From Haloarculaceae archaeon (GTDB lineage: Archaea > Halobacteriota > Halobacteria > Halobacteriales > Haloarculaceae): DNA of 14,093 bases. Positions 1 through 5,463 of this stretch are shown here, piece after piece. The stretch is taken from NCBI GenBank assembly GCA_028274885.1, contig JAQCMX010000080.1:1-14093 (forward strand). Reading direction: 5' to 3'. The notes beneath the pieces were generated by a model, which saw only the letters and a program-made list of their open reading frames with translations, did no database searches and was not told where the DNA came from. The stretch's first letter is position 1. The number at the start of each line of letters is the position of its first letter. The position numbers were made by a program, and so were the translations under genes.

Positions 1-857
1 TCCGGGACCTGGATCGTGTACTTGCCGTCCTCCTGGAGGGCGATAATGTACTCCTCACGGTCGTACAGTTCCATGAGATTGAGTTCGTACTTGCCGGGGT
101 CGAGAACCCGGATTGACTCGAACTGATCGTTGAGTTCCTCGCGGAGTTCAGACAGATCCGGACGGTCGGTTCGGTCGGGCTCACGGTTTTTTCTTTCATC
201 CTGTGGATGGTTGGCCGGGTCGGGGGGGTCGTCCACGGCCGACCCGTCTTGGCTCCGGGTCGCTTGATGATCCGGGGCTGGGGGGAGATTATCCGTGGAA
301 ACAACGTCACTCCGTGCGCTTGCCTGTGCTGCGTCCTCGGTTCCCGCCGTTGTCGTAGCCGTCTCGTCGTCAGCCGCAGTCTGGACTTTCCCCGCCGTTT
401 CGGCACTCGAAGCGGGTTTTTTTACCGACCTGTCGGGACCTGCTGAGGGGGTCGATGGCTCCGGGTCGTCAGCCGAACGCTCCCCTGTCTCGTCGGTCGA
501 CCCGGGACTGTCTGAGGTGTCCGGATCGGATTCGGTCGGTGATGGGTCGGACCCCGTGGATACGGGGGCGGCCGATCCGGTCTGAGAACCGCCGGTGTCG
601 GTGGCTCCGATCTCGGGGTCGTGGGAACTACCGACGAGATCTCGGACAGCAGTCGCGGCGCTGCTGACAGTGCGAATCACAGAGCTGTCGACGGCTGTAT
701 CTGGCGGTTCGGGAGGATTCGTGGCTGGCGGATCCGTTCCCTCGACGCCGCCGGGTCTGAACTGGAACTTGTTGCCACCACAGTCCGGACAGCCTGAGAG
801 CATCTCCTTGGAGCCGTCGGCGAATGTGCGGCCACAGTCGGTACACTGGTGTGGCAT
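1..857 (-). CDS. oapC: OapC/ArvC zinc-ribbon protein (DUF2072), 3' end cut off by window edge
   Basis: This is the last gene of the oapA-oapB-oapC operon; 285 residues are visible and the C-terminus lies beyond the left edge. Residues 1-30 form a zinc ribbon with two CxxC pairs (C5, C8, C23, C26), reading MPHQCTDCG at the start. Residues about 35-230 are a long Ser/Thr/Asp/Pro/Glu-rich stretch that looks disordered. From about residue 233 a conserved-looking folded region begins (PDLSELREEL, then DPGKYELNL and EEYIIALQEDGKY). A zinc ribbon, acidic linker and short C-terminal domain, next to a DUF2073 gene and an Era-like GTPase gene, is the DUF2072 family called OapC or ArvC in haloarchaea. 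In Haloferax volcanii the operon is linked to extracellular vesicle formation; the molecular role of this subunit is not known to me. The ATG follows the oapB stop by 11 bases, with no clear Shine-Dalgarno motif. The low-complexity linker makes length vary between species. Confidence 0.88.
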   Translation of the reverse strand, partial: MPHQCTDCGRTFADGSKEMLSGCPDCGGNKFQFRPGGVEGTDPPATNPPEPPDTAVDSSVIRTVSSAATAVRDLVGSSHDPEIGATDTGGSQTGSAAPVSTGSDPSPTESDPDTSDSPGSTDETGERSADDPEPSTPSAGPDRSVKKPASSAETAGKVQTAADDETATTTAGTEDAAQASARSDVVSTDNLPPAPDHQATRSQDGSAVDDPPDPANHPQDERKNREPDRTDRPDLSELREELNDQFESIRVLDPGKYELNLMELYDREEYIIALQEDGKYTIQVP

Positions 858-868
858 CGGTTGTTGTG

Positions 869-1252
869 CTATTTGCGGGAAACGAGTGTCTGAATGAGCG
901 TTTCGTCCTTGTGCAGCGTCTCGATCTGGTTCGCCGGACCGATGACTGTGAGCTTCTTCGTAGATTCCTTGCCCATAAGCCGACCGAGGAAACTCGTGTC
1001 TGCCGCCTCCGACCGGGGGTAGGTTTCGATCTCGATACCGTTGAACTCGTCGGGACTGATCTCGGTCATGGTCACCTCGATCAGTTTCGACTCCTCGTCC
1101 GGGGAGAGGCCCTCCTCGAGGATGACGATGTTGCCCTCCCGGACGCCGTCGAGGATCATCCGGATCTTCTCCATACCCGTCAGGCCAGCCATCCGTTCAC
1201 CGCTGATCAGGTCGATCCGAACACCGTCGCCGGGTTGTTTCACTTCAGCCAT
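869..1252 (-). CDS. oapB: OapB/ArvB, DUF2073 family protein
   Basis: A 127-residue soluble protein with no signal peptide or membrane segment. It starts MAEVKQPGDGVRIDLISGER and contains the blocks GMEKIRMILDGVREGNIVIL and a C-terminal LTVIGPANQIETLHKDE, which I recognise as the DUF2073 family found next to an Era-like GTPase at haloarchaeal origins. The protein probably works with the GTPase encoded just upstream; no enzymatic motif is visible. Its ATG lies six bases after the TGA of oapA, and the sequence GGTGA overlapping that stop can serve as a Shine-Dalgarno site, so translation is probably coupled to oapA. It is followed 11 bases later by oapC. Family assignment is strong from sequence plus context; the biochemical function is unknown. 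Confidence 0.92.
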   Translation of the reverse strand: MAEVKQPGDGVRIDLISGERMAGLTGMEKIRMILDGVREGNIVILEEGLSPDEESKLIEVTMTEISPDEFNGIEIETYPRSEAADTSFLGRLMGKESTKKLTVIGPANQIETLHKDETLIQTLVSRK

Positions 1253-1258
1253 CCGTAA

Positions 1259-1906
1259 TCACCCGAAATACTCCGCGATCTTGTCGTACACTTCGTCCAT
1301 ATTGTCCCCTTCCAACGCGGACACCGGAACGGTTTCGTGTTGTGGGAACGCGTTCCGGATGCGCTGGACGCTTGCACCCTCGAGATCTATCTTGTTCGCG
1401 AGGATCAACACCGGCAGATCCTGACTCTCGATGATGCCGATCAACATCGTATTTACCTGCGTGAACGGATCGGTCGCGGCGTCAAGTACGTAGATGACCC
1501 CGTCGACATCCTCCCGAAGCCAATGCATGGCCTCTGCGACACCCTCGGTCGCCTCCCGGGACCGGCGGACTGCATCGTCTTCGTCCATGTCGTGTTCCAG
1601 GAACTCGGTGTAGTCGACTTTGGTCGTCACGCCCGGTGTGTCCACGATATCGATCGTGACCATCTTGTCGTTGCGTTCGATCTCGATGTTCTCTTTCCTG
1701 CGTGCGCGGCGTGTCTCGTGTGGCACGTGACTCTCCGGGCCGACCGCGTCACCGTGTTCGGTCCAGTCGCGAACGACCCGGTTTGCGAGTGTCGTCTTGC
1801 CTGCGTTTGGCGGGCCATAAATGCCGATCCGCTGTTGTTTGTCGGCAGAGAACAACGTCGATGCTGCGCGTGAAATGCTTGATTTCAGGTTCGTGAGCAG
1901 TCCCAT
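1259..1906 (-). CDS. oapA: OapA/ArvA Era/Ras-like small GTPase
   Basis: A 215-residue GTP-binding protein with a single G domain. Visible motifs are G1 GPPNAGKTT at 31-39, G3 DTPG at 89-92, G4 NKID at 171-174 and a G5-like SAL at 196-198; T65 in VPHETRRA is the likely switch I threonine. Residues 1-25 form an amphipathic-looking, basic and serine-rich N-terminus that could touch membrane (inference). The Era-like GTPase beside orc1 was named OapA for its position at the origin. The Haloferax volcanii protein, ArvA, was reported as the GTPase that drives extracellular vesicle formation. The reading frame is open 35 codons further upstream, but the ATG at 1906 is preferred: GGGAG lies about nine bases upstream, a TATA-like CTTAAGT lies at 1958-1964, and the extension is Arg/Ser-rich and does not look conserved. 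First gene of the oapABC operon, divergent from orc1 across the origin. Confidence 0.94.
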   Translation of the reverse strand: MGLLTNLKSSISRAASTLFSADKQQRIGIYGPPNAGKTTLANRVVRDWTEHGDAVGPESHVPHETRRARRKENIEIERNDKMVTIDIVDTPGVTTKVDYTEFLEHDMDEDDAVRRSREATEGVAEAMHWLREDVDGVIYVLDAATDPFTQVNTMLIGIIESQDLPVLILANKIDLEGASVQRIRNAFPQHETVPVSALEGDNMDEVYDKIAEYFG

Positions 1907-1957
1907 CCTATTCTCCCGGCCCCGTCGGGGGCTTACATCAAAGAGTCTAGCCGATCT

Positions 1958-1964
1958 ACTTAAG
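1958..1964 (-). promoter_or_regulatory. TATA box for the oapABC operon
   Basis: On the minus strand this reads CTTAAGT, about 52 bases upstream of the oapA ATG. Initiation about 25-27 bases downstream would leave a leader of roughly 28 bases containing GGGAG before the ATG. Predicted from sequence and spacing only. Confidence 0.5.
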
Positions 1965-2148
1965 CCTACGTCAGACACATGTTGCGAAAATATCACCTCT
2001 GATCGGGTCACATACCCAGGGCGTTTGAGCTTCCGGAAAGGGCCAAAGAGAGTCAGTCACCCGTCAGGATCCTGTCCGGACGGATGGTCCGGCCATCGTT
2101 CAGCCAATTAACCGTACCCTATGGATCCGAACCGAACCACCCTATCGG

Positions 2149-2176
2149 CCCCCCACCCCTTCGTTTCAAGTGGAAC
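2149..2176 (-). repeat. Origin recognition box 1 (ORB1) with G-string
   Basis: On the minus strand this reads GTTCCACTT followed by GAAACGAAGGGGTGGGGGG. It fits the haloarchaeal ORB form (GTTCCA, GAAAC, then a G-rich tail) bound by Orc1/Cdc6. It matches ORB2 at 26 of 28 positions in inverted orientation. The run of G after GGGGT is the halophile-type G-string. Confidence 0.92.
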
Positions 2177-2233
2177 AACACGACAGCCCAACCCCCGAAT
2201 GTGCGAAAGGCAGGGCAGCGTGAGGGTATGGAC

Positions 2234-2260
2234 AAGGTATAAATGGTGAAAACCAAGGGA
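2234..2260 (+). promoter_or_regulatory. Orphan TATA-like motif and degenerate ORB-like sequence inside the origin
   Basis: The plus strand reads GGTATAAATGG at 2236-2246, a good archaeal TATA box, directly followed by TGAAAACCAAGGGA at 2247-2260, which resembles the TGAAAC-AAGGGG core of the ORBs with one extra base. No coding frame of haloarchaeal character follows before orc1 at 2792. It could start a transcript through the unwinding region, act as a weak ORB, or mean nothing. Confidence 0.3.
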
Positions 2261-2390
2261 TAAGACCTGAAAACACCGGATTAGATCGGGTCGGGTTGTT
2301 GCAACGTAGGTGTACTCATTAGAAACAACAGTAACATAGAATCGGGGCCGCTCTAAGCATTTTCTTCGTACTACGGTTCTGGTTCGACAG

Positions 2391-2420
2391 TAATATTAAT
2401 AAATCTTTTCCAATAATATA
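2391..2420. other. AT-rich tract, candidate duplex unwinding element inside ORB pair 1
   Basis: Thirty bases with only four G/C, including TAATATTAATAAATC and CAATAATATA, in a genome that is otherwise GC-rich. It lies between ORB1 and ORB2, where haloarchaeal origins carry the duplex unwinding element. Confidence 0.75.
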
Positions 2421-2461
2421 GACAGCAAAGGATCAAATCGGCGGGGTACACTCTTACACTC

Positions 2462-2490
2462 GTTCCACCCGAAACGAAGGGGTGGGGGGG
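2462..2490 (+). repeat. Origin recognition box 2 (ORB2) with G-string
   Basis: Reads GTTCCACCC then GAAACGAAGGGGTGGGGGGG on the plus strand. It is the inverted partner of ORB1, with 285 bases between the inner ends. Only two of the first 28 positions differ from ORB1, both in the spacer just before GAAAC. Confidence 0.93.
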
Positions 2491-2540
2491 TTCCCATCTA
2501 TTTGTTCCCTGAAGTTTTTACCCAGGACCACCGTCCGCAC

Positions 2541-2572
2541 AGTTATTTTCATAATTATTTCGTTGTACTTAT
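2541..2572. other. AT-rich tract between the two ORB pairs
   Basis: Contains AGTTATTTTCATAATTATTT followed by CGTTGTACTTAT. It is a second low-melting segment, located between ORB2 and ORB3, outside both inverted pairs. It could serve as an alternative unwinding site. Confidence 0.5.
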
Positions 2573-2589
2573 CGACACACCGTACAGTT

Positions 2590-2613
2590 CCCCCTCGTTT
2601 CATCTCGAGATCT
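2590..2613 (-). repeat. Origin recognition box 3 (ORB3), second sequence class
   Basis: On the minus strand reads AGATCTCGAGA then TGAAACGAGGGGG. It shares the TGAAAC and G-rich core of the other ORBs, lacks the GTTCCA half, and has a shorter G run. It matches ORB4 at 20 of 24 positions in inverted orientation. Confidence 0.78.
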
Positions 2614-2636
2614 CTATACACAATGGCTGTATCAAT

Positions 2637-2656
2637 CGAAATCTTTAATATAATTT
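2637..2656. other. AT-rich tract, candidate unwinding element inside ORB pair 2
   Basis: Reads CGAAATCTTTAATATAATTT between ORB3 and ORB4, the equivalent position to the tract at 2391-2420 in pair 1. It is shorter and less extreme in composition. Confidence 0.5.
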
Positions 2657-2751
2657 CCCCCGCCATTACTTCTGGTTCAACTGGACTCGCTCGATACCCC
2701 TGAATCGTCAATATCGTACATTTCAGGGGGTGTGAGGCCACAACGCGGGCG

Positions 2752-2760
2752 CAAAATTAG
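2752..2760 (+). promoter_or_regulatory. TATA-like box for orc1
   Basis: CAAAATTAG lies 31 bases before the orc1 ATG. Initiation about 25 bases downstream would fall near 2782-2785, giving a very short leader. The ORB4 box starts at its last two bases and fills the gap to the start site, which suggests that Orc1 bound there would block its own transcription. Confidence 0.5.
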
Positions 2761-2784
2761 ATCTCCAGGTGAAACAAAGGGGTG
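2759..2784 (+). repeat. Origin recognition box 4 (ORB4), overlapping the orc1 promoter
   Basis: Reads AGATCTCCAGG then TGAAACAAAGGGGTG. It is the inverted partner of ORB3 (20 of 24 positions shared) and ends eight bases before the orc1 start codon. Unlike ORB1 and ORB2 it has no extended G-string after GGGGTG. Confidence 0.88.
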
Positions 2785-2791
2785 AAAAACG

Positions 2792-4405
2792 ATGACACAC
2801 TCGGAGGAATCGTCAGACGGCGCCGAATCTCTCGACGCACAGAGTGCCAACTCCGAGGAAACCCCTGTGGTCGAATCAGAGACCGACGACGAGTCCAGTC
2901 CGGGGTTGGACGGCAACACCGACCCACCACCCACCACCCACCAGTCCGACCAACACCCCGATGATGAAGCCGCTTCCCCTTCCATCGAGGATGTGTTACA
3001 CGACGGTGACCAGCCCGATCACTCCCAGGGCCTGTTCGACGACCTTCTCAGTGGGGAGCCGATCTTCGAGAACAAGGAAGTTTTGCGTCCCTCCTACACG
3101 CCGCGCAAACTCCCACACCGCGAGGAACAGATCAATAATATGGCGACAATCCTCGTCTCCGCGCTTCGGGGCGACACCCCCTCTAACATCCTCATCTACG
3201 GGAAGACCGGGACGGGCAAGACCGCCAGCGCGAATTTCGTCAGCGACGAACTCGAGTCCACCTCACAAAGATACGATGTTCCCTGCGAGGTCGAGTACAT
3301 CAACTGCGAGGTCACCGACACCCAGTACCGCGTCCTCGCCCGCCTCGCGAACAAGTTCGTCGAAGACAACTGCGAGCGAATCGAGGCGGATATCGCTCAG
3401 TTGGAGTCGATCATCGACGCGGCCAACTCGGGCCAGTCCGTGCTGAACGGGCTGCCCTATGACACCGTCGACGATGTGCGTGACAGACTCGAGACCCTGC
3501 ATGAGGAACACGACTCCTTCGACGAGGTACCGATGACGGGGTGGCCGACGGACCGCGTGTACACCTCCTTTTTCAACGCGGTCGACTACCGCGAGCGCGT
3601 GGTCGTCATCATGCTCGACGAAATCGACAAACTGGTCGAAAAATCCGGGGACGATGTTCTTTACAATCTCTCCCGGATGAACTCCGAGCTGGAACGCTCC
3701 CGCGTCTCGATTATGGGTATCTCGAACGACCTCCGGTTCACCGACTTTCTCGATCCCCGGGTCAAATCCAGCCTCGGCGAGGAGGAAATCGTCTTTCCAC
3801 CCTACGACGCAACGCAACTCCGTGACATCCTCGCACATCGCGCCGAGGTTTCGTTCAAGCAGGGTGCACTCTCCGACGATGTCATCCCGCTGTGTGCTGC
3901 TTTCGCTGCCCAGGAACACGGTGACGCCCGCCGGGCACTCGATCTGCTCCGGACCGCCGGTGAACTCGCCGAACGCGACCAGACTGACGTCGTCGAGGAG
4001 GATCACGTCCGCCAAGCACAGGAGAAAATCGAACTCGACCGGGTCGTCGAGGTCGTCCGAACGCTGCCCCAGCAGTCCAAAATCGTCCTCTTTGCGATCA
4101 TCCTGCTCGAAAAACAGGGCGTGCACGACACCAACACCGGCGAGGTCTTCAACATCTACAGGCGTCTCTGTGAGGAGATCGACACCGACGTGCTCACACA
4201 GCGCCGCGTCACCGACCTCATCAGCGAACTGGACATGCTTGGCATCGTCAACGCCGTCGTCGTCTCGAAGGGTCGGTACGGTCGCACCAAGGAGATCAGT
4301 CTCTCGGTCCCCGTCGAGGAAACCGAGGCCGTCCTCCTCTCGGACTCGCGGCTCGGCGACATCGAGGATGTCCAGCCGTTCGTCCAGGCCCGGTTCGACA
4401 GCTGA
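2792..4405 (+). CDS. orc1: Origin-linked initiator Orc1/Cdc6
   Basis: A 537-residue AAA+ replication initiator that binds ORBs in the adjacent origin, melts DNA and helps load the MCM helicase. Residues 1-95 form an acidic Ser/Asp/Glu/Pro-rich extension. The ATPase core has Walker A GKTGTGKT at 137-144, Walker B MLDEID at 274-279, sensor 1 ISND at 310-313 and a sensor 2 GDARRALD at 377-384. The segment between Walker A and Walker B (about 170-265) holds the initiator-specific insertion. Residues about 415-505 form the C-terminal winged-helix domain that contacts the ORB. All key residues are present, so it should be active. The ATG at 2792 follows ORB4 and a TATA-like box, consistent with a short leader and autoregulation. 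Length is normal for the haloarchaeal initiator beside oriC1. It is convergent with the signal peptidase gene, with 57 bases between the stops. Confidence 0.96.
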   Translation: MTHSEESSDGAESLDAQSANSEETPVVESETDDESSPGLDGNTDPPPTTHQSDQHPDDEAASPSIEDVLHDGDQPDHSQGLFDDLLSGEPIFENKEVLRPSYTPRKLPHREEQINNMATILVSALRGDTPSNILIYGKTGTGKTASANFVSDELESTSQRYDVPCEVEYINCEVTDTQYRVLARLANKFVEDNCERIEADIAQLESIIDAANSGQSVLNGLPYDTVDDVRDRLETLHEEHDSFDEVPMTGWPTDRVYTSFFNAVDYRERVVVIMLDEIDKLVEKSGDDVLYNLSRMNSELERSRVSIMGISNDLRFTDFLDPRVKSSLGEEEIVFPPYDATQLRDILAHRAEVSFKQGALSDDVIPLCAAFAAQEHGDARRALDLLRTAGELAERDQTDVVEEDHVRQAQEKIELDRVVEVVRTLPQQSKIVLFAIILLEKQGVHDTNTGEVFNIYRRLCEEIDTDVLTQRRVTDLISELDMLGIVNAVVVSKGRYGRTKEISLSVPVEETEAVLLSDSRLGDIEDVQPFVQARFDS

Positions 4406-4430
4406 TGTATTGGCTGTAACTGTTCGAGCC
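4392..4430 (+). terminator. Possible stem-loop at the end of orc1
   Basis: GGTTCGACAGC at 4392-4402 can pair with GCTGT at 4413-4417 and TCGAGCC at 4424-4430, leaving a six-base bulge. It overlaps the orc1 stop and has no T-tract. Whether it works as a terminator between two convergent genes is uncertain. Confidence 0.25.
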
Positions 4431-4462
4431 ATCCGCGACCAGGCCCCAGAGATCGTTCCCTG

Positions 4463-5368
4463 TCAGCTCCGCAGTCGGAGCCATCCCAACCGGGGTAGCC
4501 GGATCTCCGCGGTCCCGACGATCCAGTTTGGTTTGACCGGTTCGCTCAACTGCCCTGCCCCGGCCTGATCGTACTGTGGATTGTTGTCCCCTTTCGTTAT
4601 GAAGCCGGCGTGAGCCGCCTCCGTACACTGGTCGTTGCCCCCGAGATGTGCCTCCTCGGCGCGGTCACACCAGTTTTCCCCCTTCTCGACCCAGAGCATC
4701 GCCCGGTGAATGATCGGCGTCCGGTCGTCGTTCCCGTTCGGGGCGAAAACGATCACGTCACCCGGCCTCCCGAACTGTTCGTACCCGATCTCGGCCCCCG
4801 TCGCTGCGGTCACGACCCCCGTCTCCCCGTGTGCCCCGCCGGGCTGGAAGCGTTCGGACTCCATGACAAACACAAGATCGTTCACCTTCATATTGGGGCT
4901 CATACTCTCGCTTTCGACGGCCACCATCGGCGGCCAGACACCACTGATCGCAAACAGGTACACCCCGATCAACACTACCGCGGACACGCTGGTCACGATG
5001 TCCTGAACGAACAACTTCCAGCCATCCCCCTCTTCGGTCCCGTCTCCGACCCGTGGGGGCTTTTCCTCCGGGTGTCCCCCCGCTGTCGGTCTGTTCTCTG
5101 TGACACTCTGTTTCCTGTCCTGTGGCGTCTCTCCGGACTGCTCTCGGCTTGTGGCCGGTTCTCTCCTTTCTCGTCTGTCCCTGTCGTCTGGAGTCCCCTC
5201 GTCGGGTATCCCGTCTTTTGACTTCCGTTCCGGATTCCCGGCACCCGTATCCGTTCCGTGTTTCCGGCCCGCATCCTCGCTTTCACCCTCACCACGGTCT
5301 CGGTGCTGGGTGTTCCTTTCGTCTTTGTCGTCCCCGGGACGGCTGCTGTCGTCGCCGGAACCCGTCAT
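4463..5368 (-). CDS. sec11: Type I signal peptidase (Sec11/S26 family)
   Basis: A 301-residue membrane-anchored signal peptidase that removes signal peptides from Sec-exported proteins on the outer face of the membrane. Residues 1-117 are a very hydrophilic, charged stretch rich in Asp, Glu, Arg and Gly. A single membrane segment follows at about 123-148. The catalytic serine is S155 in SESMSP, the general base is H221 in PIIHRAM (His in place of the bacterial Lys, as in archaeal and ER enzymes), and D261 in TKGDNN is the conserved acidic residue. The peptidase domain has an insertion around 228-255 with two cysteines. No second C-terminal membrane segment is seen. The start at 5368 is preferred because a TATA-like TTCAAAC lies about 27 bases upstream, fitting a leaderless transcript. 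In Haloferax a signal peptidase gene likewise sits between orc1 and the polymerase D small subunit. Confidence 0.93.
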   Translation of the reverse strand: MTGSGDDSSRPGDDKDERNTQHRDRGEGESEDAGRKHGTDTGAGNPERKSKDGIPDEGTPDDRDRRERREPATSREQSGETPQDRKQSVTENRPTAGGHPEEKPPRVGDGTEEGDGWKLFVQDIVTSVSAVVLIGVYLFAISGVWPPMVAVESESMSPNMKVNDLVFVMESERFQPGGAHGETGVVTAATGAEIGYEQFGRPGDVIVFAPNGNDDRTPIIHRAMLWVEKGENWCDRAEEAHLGGNDQCTEAAHAGFITKGDNNPQYDQAGAGQLSEPVKPNWIVGTAEIRLPRLGWLRLRS

Positions 5369-5429
5369 CGTCTCTCATTTCGCGGTCTGGCGTTTGAATG
5401 TTCTGATCTCCCCGACAACCGTGACTCCG

Positions 5430-5437
5430 CTATACTT
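5430..5437 (+). promoter_or_regulatory. TATA box for the DNA polymerase D small subunit gene
   Basis: CTATACTT is centred about 30 bases upstream of the GTG at 5464. This spacing puts the transcription start at or next to that codon and so supports a leaderless start there rather than at the GTG at 5449. Confidence 0.55.
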
Positions 5438-5463
5438 TTGCCCCCGTCGTGCTAGCTACGGAT

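Larger units (their letters stand above)
1907..2791. other. oriC1: Replication origin region (oriC1-type) between oapA and orc1
   Basis: An 885-base stretch without a credible gene, AT-richer than the rest of the window. It separates the divergent oapA and orc1 genes, the usual place of the main haloarchaeal chromosomal origin. It contains four clear Orc1/Cdc6 recognition boxes in two inverted pairs, each pair pointing its G-rich end outward. Pair 1 spans 2149-2490 and encloses the AT tract 2391-2420. Pair 2 spans 2590-2784 and encloses a second AT tract near 2637-2656. A third AT tract at 2541-2572 lies between the pairs. The part between 1970 and 2148 holds no ORB; it carries a perfect 6-bp inverted repeat (CCGGAC, GTCCGG) at 2076-2092. 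Origin activity is inferred from this structure and from conserved gene order, not shown directly. Confidence 0.92.

Noticed and set aside
1907..2011. Upstream extension of oapA by 35 codons
   Set aside because: The TATA-like box at 1958-1964 and GGGAG near 1915 support the ATG at 1906; the extra residues do not resemble the family N-terminus.
2482..2703. 73-codon open frame on the plus strand within the origin
   Set aside because: It overlaps ORB3 and two AT tracts, has no TATA box at suitable distance and no recognisable domain.
2454..2741. 95-codon open frame on the minus strand within the origin
   Set aside because: It runs through ORB2, ORB3 and AT-rich tracts, its Lys/Ile-rich composition simply reflects local base content and is unlike acidic haloarchaeal proteins, and no promoter or start signal supports it.
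3263..4432. 389-codon open frame antisense to orc1
   Set aside because: It is a typical long antisense shadow in GC-rich DNA; the plus strand encodes all AAA+ motifs of Orc1.
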